Shown one piece after another: positions 28,368-35,590 of a DNA stretch of 64,000 nt. The notes under the pieces are model-generated. The model saw nothing but the letters and a program-made list of their open reading frames with translations. It searched no databases and was not told the origin of the DNA. A program made the translations under genes and the position numbers. Positions within the stretch are counted from its first letter, which is position 1; each line of letters opens with the position of its first letter. This DNA comes from Microbacterium amylolyticum (lineage in GTDB: Bacteria; Actinomycetota; Actinomycetes; Actinomycetales; Microbacteriaceae): contig NZ_CP049253.1 of assembly GCF_011046975.1 (NCBI RefSeq), positions 496,001 through 560,000 of the forward strand, written 5' to 3'.

Positions 28368-30443
28368 ATGAGCACTTCCGTTGTCCTCCCCGCTCTCGGC
28401 GAGAGCGTCACTGAGGGAACGGTCACCCGCTGGCTGAAGCAGGTCGGCGACACCGTCGAGGTCGATGAGCCTCTCCTCGAGGTGGCGACCGACAAGGTCG
28501 ACACCGAGATCCCCTCGCCGGTTGCCGGCGTGCTCGAGTCGATCCTGGTTGAGGAAGACGAAACTGTCGAGGTTGGCGCTGAGCTCGCCACCGTCGGTGA
28601 TGGTTCGTCCGCCTCCAACGAGTCTTCCGCTCCGGATGCCGAGACCGCTTCGAAAGAAGAGAGCGCATCACCTGCTCCCGCTGAAGAAGAGGCTTCTGCC
28701 CCGCAAGAAGCTCCCCGCGAGGAATCGTCCGGCTCGAATGACGCTGTCGACGTGACCCTCCCCGAACTGGGCGAATCTGTCACCGAGGGCACCGTCACCC
28801 GCTGGCTGAAGCAGGTCGGCGACACGGTCGAGGTCGACGAGCCGCTGCTCGAGATCGCCACCGACAAGGTCGACACCGAGGTACCCTCTCCCGTTGCGGG
28901 AACGGTTCTCGAACTGCTCGCAGACGAAGACGACACCGTCGAAATCGGCGCCGTTCTTGCACGAGTGGGCTCGGGCGCTCCCGCACCCGAAGCAGAGTCC
29001 GCACCCGAGGAGGAGTCCGCTCCCGCGGAAGAGCCCAAGGCACCCGCTGCTCCGGAGCCCCAGGCAGAAGCACCTGCTCCCGCAGCACCGAAAGAGCCCG
29101 CGTCCGCTGAGTCCGATGACGCTGTCGACGTGACCCTCCCCGAACTGGGCGAGTCTGTCACCGAGGGCACCGTCACCCGCTGGCTGAAGCAGGTCGGCGA
29201 CACGGTCGAGGTCGACGAGCCGCTGCTCGAGATCGCCACCGACAAGGTCGACACCGAGGTACCCTCTCCCGTTGCGGGAACGGTTCTCGAACTGCTCGCA
29301 GACGAAGACGACACCGTCGAAATCGGCGCCGTTCTTGCACGAGTGGGCTCCGGCGCTCCCGCACCCGAAGCAGAGTCCGCACCCGAGGAGGAGTCCGCTC
29401 CCGCGGAAGAGCCCAAGGCGCCCGCTGCTCCGGAGCCCCAGGCAGAAGCACCTGCTCCCGCAGCACCGAAAGAGCCCGCTCCCCAGGCAGCTCCCGCGAA
29501 GCAGGCTTCGGCGCCGGCAGCTCCGGCTGGCAACGACAAGGTCTATGTGACCCCCCTCGTTCGCAAGCTCGCGGCGCAGCACGGTGTTGACCTGGAAACG
29601 GTGTCTGGTTCCGGCGTCGGCGGACGCATCCGCAAGGAAGACGTTTTGAACGCGGCGAAGTCGTCGCCTGCCTCTGCTGCTCCGGCAGCCCCGGCAGCGA
29701 AGCCCGCCGCCACGGTGGAGCCGTCGCCGCTGCGCGGAACGTCCCAGCCCTTCACGCGCCTGCGCAAGGTTCTGGCGAAGCGCGCCGTGGAGTCGATGAA
29801 CTCGACCGCTCAGCTGACGACGGTCGTCGAGATCGACGTGACCAAGCTCGCCGCGTTCCGCGACTCGGTCAAGGTCGAGTTCCTCGAGAAGACGGGCAAC
29901 AAGCTCTCCTTCATGCCGTTCTTCGCTCTTGCGGCTGTCGAGGGCCTCCAGCAGTTCCCGATCATCAACTCCACGGTTGACGGTGAAACGGTTGTCTATC
30001 CCGAGACCGAGAACCTGTCGATCGCGGTTGACACGGAGAAGGGTCTCTACACGCCCGTTCTTCGCGACGCCGCTTCGAAGAACCTCAACGAGATCGCGGG
30101 TGGCATCGCCGATCTGGCCCAGCGCACGCGCGATGGCCAGCTCAAGCCCGATGACCTCTCGGGTGGAACGTTCACACTGACGAACACGGGATCGCGTGGC
30201 GCGCTGTTTGACACGCCTGTTGTCTTCCTTCCCCAGTCGGCGATCCTCGGTACCGGCATCGTCTACAAGCGCCCCGGCGTTGTGAAGGCGGATGGACAGG
30301 AAACGATCGGTATCCGTTCGTACGTCTACTTCGCGCTGTCGTACGACCACCGAACAATCGATGGCGCCGACGCGGCGCGCTACCTCTCGGCCGTCAAGGC
30401 GCGCCTCGAGGCAGCAGACTTCGAGGGCAACCTCGGCATGTAA
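28368..30443 (+). CDS. sucB: 2-oxo-acid dehydrogenase E2 (dihydrolipoamide acyltransferase) with three lipoyl domains
   Basis: E2 core subunit of 691 residues. Three lipoyl domains (about 1-78, 127-202 and 253-328) each carry ATDKVDTE with the lipoylated lysine, K43, K167 and K293. Proline/alanine/glutamate-rich linkers separate them. A peripheral subunit-binding domain (about 390-430, VTPLVRKLAAQHGVDL) and the catalytic domain (about 455-691) ending with SYDHRTIDGADAARYL, the HxxxDG site, follow. In actinobacteria this E2 is usually shared by pyruvate and 2-oxoglutarate dehydrogenase activities. AAGGAGA precedes the ATG. Domains 2 and 3 are nearly identical in DNA. Confidence 0.94.
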   Translation: MSTSVVLPALGESVTEGTVTRWLKQVGDTVEVDEPLLEVATDKVDTEIPSPVAGVLESILVEEDETVEVGAELATVGDGSSASNESSAPDAETASKEESASPAPAEEEASAPQEAPREESSGSNDAVDVTLPELGESVTEGTVTRWLKQVGDTVEVDEPLLEIATDKVDTEVPSPVAGTVLELLADEDDTVEIGAVLARVGSGAPAPEAESAPEEESAPAEEPKAPAAPEPQAEAPAPAAPKEPASAESDDAVDVTLPELGESVTEGTVTRWLKQVGDTVEVDEPLLEIATDKVDTEVPSPVAGTVLELLADEDDTVEIGAVLARVGSGAPAPEAESAPEEESAPAEEPKAPAAPEPQAEAPAPAAPKEPAPQAAPAKQASAPAAPAGNDKVYVTPLVRKLAAQHGVDLETVSGSGVGGRIRKEDVLNAAKSSPASAAPAAPAAKPAATVEPSPLRGTSQPFTRLRKVLAKRAVESMNSTAQLTTVVEIDVTKLAAFRDSVKVEFLEKTGNKLSFMPFFALAAVEGLQQFPIINSTVDGETVVYPETENLSIAVDTEKGLYTPVLRDAASKNLNEIAGGIADLAQRTRDGQLKPDDLSGGTFTLTNTGSRGALFDTPVVFLPQSAILGTGIVYKRPGVVKADGQETIGIRSYVYFALSYDHRTIDGADAARYLSAVKARLEAADFEGNLGM
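28740..29479 (+). repeat. 362-nt in-frame tandem duplication (lipoyl domain plus linker) within sucB
   Basis: Copy A 28740-29101 and copy B 29118-29479 are offset by 378 nt (126 codons). By direct comparison they differ at only three bases, all synonymous third positions. The first lipoyl domain (from 28368) is clearly more diverged. This indicates a recent duplication or ongoing gene conversion. Confidence 0.92.
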
Positions 30444-30453
30444 CTCACCGATT

Positions 30454-30491
30454 CGATGGGCCCGGTTGGCATCAGCTGACCGGGCCCATCG
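30454..30491. terminator. Bidirectional hairpin between sucB and 30504-31799
   Basis: CGATGGGCCCGGT (30454-30466) pairs perfectly with ACCGGGCCCATCG (30479-30491), 13 bp, 10 nt after the sucB stop. The T run is weak (GTTT). Confidence 0.75.
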
Positions 30492-30503
30492 GCGTTTACC
30501 GCC

Positions 30504-31799
30504 CTACTCATAGGCGTCACGGATTTTCCACCCACGCCCCTGTTTCTCGATGACGAACAGGGTGCGGGCATTGTCGGATGAGCTGACCTCAAGAACGGCC
30601 ACGCCCCCATAATCGTCGATGAGGGCGATGGAACGCTCCTGTGCCGGGCGAGCAACGGCGCCGCTTCGCGGGATGGGGGTGTCATCCACGAATAGCGTCT
30701 CGCACGTTGTTGGACAGGCATCCCATGACAGCAGCAGACGCTCAGCGCCACCCAGCGCGTCCTCATCGACCGCAGCCGCCGCCCCGGTCACGGAAGATGC
30801 CGCAGGTTCGGCGACCACGTCACGGGGCGCGGCGATCTCCGGCGATGCCCGTGCTGAGGATGGCCCCGTGGGCCACAGCAGTCCGCCCGCCAGCACTGCG
30901 GCGCCCGCCACAGCCGCGACGATAAGCGGAGCGCGTTTGGCAGGCTTCTGGTCACTGGGGTTCGTCGTGGCTTGTTTCCGTGGTCGTTTTGCCGATCGCC
31001 CTGGCACCGCCCGCACAATCATGGCAACGGTTTCGGCGTAGAGATCGGCGATTCTGCCGTCGACGTGCCGCTCCAACAGATCGCGGACAAAGTGCGAGGC
31101 GGCGGGCTCCTCCTCAAGGTCGATCTGTCGGGGAGCCGTGACGTCGCGCGCCGGGGCGTGCTCAGCAAGAGGCTGTGGTGCCGCGGCCTCGAACAGGCTC
31201 CCCTCGATATCATCCAGGCGGCGCGACAGAAGCTGCGGGCGCTCGAGCGCCTCTGTGATCGTATCCGCGTGGCGAGCGAGCACCCGGTCGTCACACGCAT
31301 CGATCGTCCGCGAGATGATCACCCGCGCGGACGCTCTCGCGGCTTCGCCCTGCTCGCTGAGAACAAAGATCGGTCGTCGCTCCGTTGTTAACCACCACTC
31401 ACCGGTCGCGTCTGCTCCAACGCGAGCATCCTCCAGCTCGACGATGCCTCTGAGCAGTGAAACCGCAATCGTGACAACCTCACCGCGAGACCATCCTGAT
31501 CTGGCGCTGTCTCGCCGTCCGCACATGGTGGTGAGCGACTCAGCCACATCGGAAACGATGACATCGTGCCCGTCCACGCGGCGCACAACGTCGAGGGGCG
31601 CCAGAACGTGCTGCGCTGTTCCCATCTGCCACCCCTGCCAGCGTCGAAGCTCGGCAGCGTCAACAAGAAGCACGGGACCCGCGCTATCGACGACGGCACG
31701 TGTGCAGGCGAACGGCGCTTCTCCCGCGCCGAGCCGTCGTACCCGATGCACGACGCTCGTTAACGGATCGCCGTGCTGAGATCGCGTCGCAGTAGTCAT
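30504..31799 (-). CDS. Single-pass membrane protein of unknown function, possible pseudokinase
   Basis: A 431-residue protein that I do not recognise firmly. The N-terminal 190 residues vaguely follow a protein-kinase layout: HVLAPLDVVRRVDGHDVIVSD like a hinge region, GEVVTIAVSLLRGIVELEDARV like helix E, and GADATGEWWLTTERRPIFVL where a catalytic loop would be, but no HRD or DFG residues. A linker and a basic patch (SAKRPRKQATTNPSDQKPAK) precede one transmembrane helix (about 295-315), then an alanine-rich external part with a Cys pair (CPTTC). ATG 31799 is chosen. It converges on sucB and is divergent from DUF4191. Confidence 0.55.
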   Translation of the reverse strand: MTTATRSQHGDPLTSVVHRVRRLGAGEAPFACTRAVVDSAGPVLLVDAAELRRWQGWQMGTAQHVLAPLDVVRRVDGHDVIVSDVAESLTTMCGRRDSARSGWSRGEVVTIAVSLLRGIVELEDARVGADATGEWWLTTERRPIFVLSEQGEAARASARVIISRTIDACDDRVLARHADTITEALERPQLLSRRLDDIEGSLFEAAAPQPLAEHAPARDVTAPRQIDLEEEPAASHFVRDLLERHVDGRIADLYAETVAMIVRAVPGRSAKRPRKQATTNPSDQKPAKRAPLIVAAVAGAAVLAGGLLWPTGPSSARASPEIAAPRDVVAEPAASSVTGAAAAVDEDALGGAERLLLSWDACPTTCETLFVDDTPIPRSGAVARPAQERSIALIDDYGGVAVLEVSSSDNARTLFVIEKQGRGWKIRDAYE

Positions 31800-31923
31800 G
31801 CGCCGATTCTGCACGCGAATCTCGGCCCCCAGCGATCACGCTCGGCGATCTGTGGAGGGAATCTGCTGTTTCACCCTGTGAACGTGCTTCAGCGCCGTGG
31901 ATCACGAGGTCACCGTGTCCCGG

Positions 31924-31929
31924 TAAACT
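31924..31929 (+). promoter_or_regulatory. -10 box for leaderless DUF4191 gene
   Basis: TAAACT, 6 nt upstream of the ATG at 31936, with no ribosome binding site between. Confidence 0.5.
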
Positions 31930-31935
31930 GTCTGT

Positions 31936-32649
31936 ATGGCAGCACGCACCTCCCAGCCGGAGAAACGACCAGGGTTCCTGGCGACGATCAAGAGCCTCTT
32001 CAGCTTTACGCGCGAAGAGTTCGCCTGGGTCACCTGGGTTCTCCCCCTCATTGTCCTCGGCGGCATCGGTATCGGCGTTGCGATCGCCGTGTTCACGGGC
32101 CAGCCGTGGTGGGGATACATCCTCTGGGTGTTCTTCGGAATCATGCTCGGCTTTATCTTCGGCATGCTGCTGCTGAACAGGCTCGCGACGAAGGCCATGT
32201 ACCGGAAGATCGACGGAATGCCCGGTGGCGCTGGCCACGTGATCGGAAACATGCTCGGTCGCAAGTGGCGCGGCGAGGATATGCCGGTTCAGGTGAACCC
32301 GAAGACCCAGGATGCCGTGTACCGCGCGGTCGGTCGTGGCGGGGTTGTTCTCGTTGGCGAGGGCTCGCGCGGCCGCCTCGAGAAGCTCGTCAAGAAGGAA
32401 ACCACCGCGGCGAAGCGGATTACGCACGGAGCCGTCCCCGTCGAGGTCTTCTACATCGGACACGGCGAAGGCGACACCCCCGTTGCCGAGCTCGCAAAAG
32501 CCATCAAGAAGCTGCCGAAGGTCATCGACAAGGCGGGCATGCAACAGCTCATCGCCCGCACCGATTCGATCAACCAGAACGCGATGTCAAGTATGCCGAT
32601 CCCCAAGGGAATCGACCCGATGAAGGTTCGGGCACCAAAGCCGCGATAG
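31936..32649 (+). CDS. DUF4191 family membrane protein
   Basis: An actinobacterial conserved protein of 237 residues with a basic amphipathic N-terminus, two adjacent transmembrane helices (about 33-58 and 62-82) and a cytoplasmic C-terminal domain starting YRKIDGMPGGAGHVIG and containing GRGGVVLVGEGSRGRLEKLVKKE. In many actinobacteria the gene sits beside lipA or glnA; here it is near glnA. Function unknown. The gene is followed by an intrinsic terminator. Confidence 0.85.
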   Translation: MAARTSQPEKRPGFLATIKSLFSFTREEFAWVTWVLPLIVLGGIGIGVAIAVFTGQPWWGYILWVFFGIMLGFIFGMLLLNRLATKAMYRKIDGMPGGAGHVIGNMLGRKWRGEDMPVQVNPKTQDAVYRAVGRGGVVLVGEGSRGRLEKLVKKETTAAKRITHGAVPVEVFYIGHGEGDTPVAELAKAIKKLPKVIDKAGMQQLIARTDSINQNAMSSMPIPKGIDPMKVRAPKPR

Positions 32650-32663
32650 AACCTCTCATGACG

Positions 32664-32695
32664 AAAGCGCCCCGCATCGGACGGGGCGCTTTTGT
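32664..32695 (+). terminator. Intrinsic terminator after DUF4191
   Basis: AAAGCGCCCCG pairs with CGGGGCGCTTT (11 bp, 32664-32674 with 32682-32692), then TTGTTGTGT. It can also act for the convergent parA gene. Confidence 0.8.
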
Positions 32696-32707
32696 TGTGT
32701 GCGCGTG

Positions 32708-33457
32708 CTATCCGCGAGAAACCGTGTGCCAGAGCGCGGCAAAAGCCCGCCCCGCCTCAGACCGTGGCGCGAACTGCTGAAGCGCAGCCCGACGTTCCGC
32801 CATGCGCTCAACGACGACTGATGCGGGAACGACGATGTCGCTCATTCCCTCAATACGTGCCGGCAACTCGGTCGCCGCGTCGCGGTGGCTTCTCTTGCGA
32901 CGATCAACCTGGTTCAAGAACGCTACGAGCCGGGCGTCCGTCTTCTGTGTCGCGATGAAAGCGCGAACCTGGTCGTACGAGCGCAGCGAGAGCAGCGCCG
33001 GAGCAAGCGGTGTGACAACGACGTCTGATGCGCGCACGGCGTTCTCGGCCACGAGAGACACACCTGGCGGCGTATCGAGGATGACGACGTCATAGACGTC
33101 CCGGAGAGGCTCCAAGGCGCGTCCGAGCCGCGCAGAGGATCTCTTGTGGCCGTCGAGGGCAACATCAAGATCACGGTAGGACAGGTCGGCCGGAAGCACC
33201 TCAAGGTTGCGGACGGCCGTCGGGCGCGTCGCGCGTTCGAGCGACTTTTCCCCAAGAATCACCGCTTCAGCGCCACCACGGAGCTTCTGTTTCACCCCGA
33301 GCAACCACGTTGCCGCCGCTTGTGGATCGAGATCCCACAGCAGAACGCGGTTTCCTTCCTCCGCAGCGAGCACGGCGAGGTTAACCGCTGACGTCGTTTT
33401 CCCGACGCCGCCCTTGGTGCTGTAGGCAGTGATGATGTGTGGGGGCACGAGATCCAT
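32708..33457 (-). CDS. ParA/MinD-type ATPase
   Basis: A deviant-Walker ATPase of 249 residues. The Walker A KGGVGKTTSAVNLA, the Walker A-prime region LLWDLDPQAAATW and Walker B VVILDTPPGVS are intact. Such proteins position chromosomes, plasmids or protein clusters by patterned ATP hydrolysis. No ParB-like gene is adjacent, so its cargo is unknown; it is not the oriC-linked parA. The ATG lies only 13 nt past the glnA terminator stem, leaving almost no room for its own promoter. Confidence 0.85.
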   Translation of the reverse strand: MDLVPPHIITAYSTKGGVGKTTSAVNLAVLAAEEGNRVLLWDLDPQAAATWLLGVKQKLRGGAEAVILGEKSLERATRPTAVRNLEVLPADLSYRDLDVALDGHKRSSARLGRALEPLRDVYDVVILDTPPGVSLVAENAVRASDVVVTPLAPALLSLRSYDQVRAFIATQKTDARLVAFLNQVDRRKRSHRDAATELPARIEGMSDIVVPASVVVERMAERRAALQQFAPRSEAGRAFAALWHTVSRG

Positions 33458-33470
33458 CCTGTCGAAAACG

Positions 33471-33505
33471 GCGAACGCCCCGAGGAGATTCCTCGGGGCG
33501 TTCGC
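33471..33505 (-). terminator. Terminator hairpin after glnA
   Basis: A 16-bp perfect stem (33471-33486 with 33490-33505) with a 3-nt loop. On the minus strand it is followed by CGTTTTCGACAGG, so its T tract merges into the parA ribosome site. Confidence 0.8.
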
Positions 33506-33538
33506 GCGGTGAACCGATCGTCGATTCGCTACGGCTGA

Positions 33539-34963
33539 TTACACGCCGTAGTACAGCTCGAACTCGAACGGGTGAGGGCGCTGAGCCATCGGAATGATCT
33601 CGTTCTCGTACTTGTAGTCGATCCAGGTCTCGATGAGCTCTTCCGTGAACACGCCGCCCTCAAGGAGGAATGCGTGGTCCTTACGGAGCTCCTCGAGGGA
33701 CTCGGCGAGGCCGCCGGGAACCTGAGGAATGCCCTTGGCCTCCTCAGGGGGAAGCTCGTAGAGGTCCTTGTCGACGGGCGCGTGAGGCTCGATGCGGTTC
33801 TTGATACCGTCAAGACCAGCCATGAGCTGCGCAGCGAACGCGAGGTAGGGGTTACCCGAGGAGTCGGGCGCCCGGAACTCGATGCGCTTCGCCTTCGGGT
33901 TGGAGCCCGTGATCGGGATACGGATAGCTGCCGAGCGGTTACCCGCCGAGTAGACCAGGTTCACGGGCGCCTCGAAGCCCTTGACCAGACGGTGGTAGCT
34001 GTTCAGCGTGGGGTTGGTGAATGCCAGGACCGCGGGAGCGTGCTTGAGCAGGCCACCGATGTACCAGCGCGCAACGTCGCTGAGCTGGCCGTAGCCCTGC
34101 TCGTCGAAGAACAGCGGCTTGCCATCGAGCCACAGGGACTGGTGCGTGTGCATACCCGAGCCGTTGTCGCCGAAGAGCGGCTTGGGCATGAACGTGGCCG
34201 TCTTGCCCCACTCTTCTGCCGTGTTCTTCACGATGTACTTGAACTTGAGCATGTCGTCCGCCGCGTGGACCATCGTGTCGAAGCGGTAGTTGATCTCGGC
34301 CTGACCGGCCGACCCGACCTCGTGGTGCGAGCGCTCGACCTCAAGGCCGACCTCGGTCAGCTTGAGCACGATGTCATCGCGGATGTCAGCCTGCTTGTCG
34401 ACAGGCGACACAGGGAAGTAGCCACCCTTGAAGGGCGTCTTGTTACCGAGGTTGCCGCCCTCTTCCTTGCGGCCGGTGTTCCATGCAGCCTCTTCGGAGT
34501 CGACCGAGTAGAAGCTCTTGCCCTCAGAAATCGAGTAACGCACATCGTCGAAGATGAAGAACTCGGCCTCGGGAGCGAAGAACGCGGTGTCGGCGATGCC
34601 GGTGGAAGCGAGGTACTTCTCGGCCTTCTTCGCAACCTGACGCGGGTCCTTCGAGTAGATCTCGCCGTTGCGGGGGTTGTAGATGTCGAACACCATCACG
34701 AGTGTCTTGTTCTCGCGGAAGGGGTCGAGGTATGCGGTCGACACGTCGGGGATGAGCTGCATGTCCGACTCGTCGATGCTCGCGAAGCCGCGAATCGAGG
34801 AGCCATCGAACATCTGACCGACGGTGAAGAACTCCTCGTCAACGGTCGATGCCGGAATGTTGAAGTGCTGCTGCACACCAGGGAGATCGGTGAAACGGAT
34901 GTCAAGGAACTTGACGTCCTCGTCCTTGATGAACTTCAGGACCTCGGAAGAGTCTTTGAACAT
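33539..34963 (-). CDS. glnA: Glutamine synthetase, type I
   Basis: The main ammonia-assimilating glutamine synthetase (474 residues), forming glutamine from glutamate, ammonia and ATP as a dodecamer. Catalytic motifs include [13 protein letters not shown], the ATP site [14 protein letters not shown] and [17 protein letters not shown]. The adenylylation site is visible as [17 protein letters not shown], tyrosine 402, the target of GlnE encoded at 35591. ATG 34963 is chosen because GGAGCC precedes it and the family start [12 protein letters not shown] follows. A GlnR-type operator lies upstream at 35037-35074. Confidence 0.96.
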   Translation of the reverse strand: MFKDSSEVLKFIKDEDVKFLDIRFTDLPGVQQHFNIPASTVDEEFFTVGQMFDGSSIRGFASIDESDMQLIPDVSTAYLDPFRENKTLVMVFDIYNPRNGEIYSKDPRQVAKKAEKYLASTGIADTAFFAPEAEFFIFDDVRYSISEGKSFYSVDSEEAAWNTGRKEEGGNLGNKTPFKGGYFPVSPVDKQADIRDDIVLKLTEVGLEVERSHHEVGSAGQAEINYRFDTMVHAADDMLKFKYIVKNTAEEWGKTATFMPKPLFGDNGSGMHTHQSLWLDGKPLFFDEQGYGQLSDVARWYIGGLLKHAPAVLAFTNPTLNSYHRLVKGFEAPVNLVYSAGNRSAAIRIPITGSNPKAKRIEFRAPDSSGNPYLAFAAQLMAGLDGIKNRIEPHAPVDKDLYELPPEEAKGIPQVPGGLAESLEELRKDHAFLLEGGVFTEELIETWIDYKYENEIIPMAQRPHPFEFELYYGV

Positions 34964-35020
34964 GGAGGCTCCAGATTGGTGGGACTTCGGGCGGCCATCC
35001 TGTTGAGGGATGACCCGTGA

Positions 35021-35026
35021 AAGGTA
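35021..35026 (-). promoter_or_regulatory. Probable -10 box of glnA
   Basis: TACCTT on the minus strand, between the GlnR-type box and the glnA start; it predicts a leader of about 50 nt. The spacing from the operator would suit an activator bound at or just above the -35 position. Confidence 0.45.
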
Positions 35027-35036
35027 TCCGAGACGC

Positions 35037-35074
35037 ATTGCTCAGCGGTGTCCCGAATGTTTCCTGCATGTTAC
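35037..35074 (-). promoter_or_regulatory. GlnR-type nitrogen-control operator upstream of glnA
   Basis: On the minus strand the sequence reads GTAAC-N6-GAAAC-N6-GACAC-N6-GCAAT. The Streptomyces GlnR consensus is gTnAc-N6-GaAAc repeated after another N6, so the first pair is a full match and the second pair is partial, all at exact 6-nt spacing. GlnR is the OmpR-type global nitrogen regulator of actinobacteria; its gene is not in the window. I infer nitrogen-dependent control of glnA. Confidence 0.7.
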
Positions 35075-35159
35075 GTGGATGATCGCCGTAAGCGCGAATC
35101 CACTCACACGCGCCACGTGCACCCTGCGGCCTGCTCAGCCTCGGTCGAGAAACCGCCCG

Positions 35160-35165
35160 TAGGCT
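35160..35165 (+). promoter_or_regulatory. -10 box for leaderless RDD gene
   Basis: TAGGCT, 7 nt upstream of the GTG at 35173, no ribosome site between. Confidence 0.5.
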
Positions 35166-35172
35166 GTGTCGG

Positions 35173-35574
35173 GTGAGTTCGCACGAGCGTGAATACGACT
35201 ATCCCGGCAAGTCGATTGGGCTCCCCCGCAGTGGGTCCGGGAGCATCGCCCCCCTCTCGCGGCGCGTTGGCGCATTCGTCACCGACTGGGTAGCTGTCGT
35301 TCTGCTGTCTGTTGCGTTCTTCGACTACAGCTGGTGGTCGACGCTGATGATCTTCGTCATCATCCAGGCGCTCTTTCTCCCGACGGCGAATGGCAGCCCC
35401 GGCCACCGCATCTGGCGGCTGCGCGTTGTCCGTCGCGACGGCAGCTGGGTCGGTCCGTGGCGTCCGTTTCTTCGGTCGATCCTGATCGTTCTCGTCATCC
35501 CCGCGGTCGTGTGGGACGAGAATCAGCGCGGCTTGCACGACCTTCTGTCCGACACCATGGTGGTACGCGCATAA
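35173..35574 (+). CDS. RDD family membrane protein
   Basis: A 133-residue membrane protein with the RDD-domain pattern: PLSRRVGAFVTDWVAVVLLSVAFF (first helix with the Arg and Asp of the family name), a second helix LMIFVIIQALFL, the conserved SPGHRIWRLRVVRRDG loop, a third hydrophobic segment SILIVLVIPAVVW, and a terminal HDLLSDTMVV motif. RDD proteins are putative small-ion or metabolite exchangers; substrate unknown. It converges on glnE with a 16-nt gap containing a 5-bp mini-hairpin. Confidence 0.85.
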   Translation: MSSHEREYDYPGKSIGLPRSGSGSIAPLSRRVGAFVTDWVAVVLLSVAFFDYSWWSTLMIFVIIQALFLPTANGSPGHRIWRLRVVRRDGSWVGPWRPFLRSILIVLVIPAVVWDENQRGLHDLLSDTMVVRA

Positions 35575-35590
35575 GGCACGCGCGGTGCCA

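Noticed and set aside
27671..29539. 622-codon open frame on the minus strand rich in Ser/Ala/Gly with repeats
   Set aside because: It is the complement of lpdA and of the duplicated linker and lipoyl domains of sucB; the apparent repeats come from the real tandem duplication on the other strand.
28668..30350. 560-codon open frame on the minus strand within sucB
   Set aside because: Antisense shadow of the E2 gene; its internal repeats again reflect the lipoyl duplication.
32708..33457. Plasmid or chromosome partition locus (parAB)
   Set aside because: There is no ParB-like gene or cluster of parS-like repeats nearby, and the surroundings are housekeeping chromosomal genes.
33572..35020. 482-codon open frame on the plus strand opposite glnA
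   Set aside because: glnA is unmistakable on the minus strand with operator and terminator; the plus-strand frame shows no domain or start signal.
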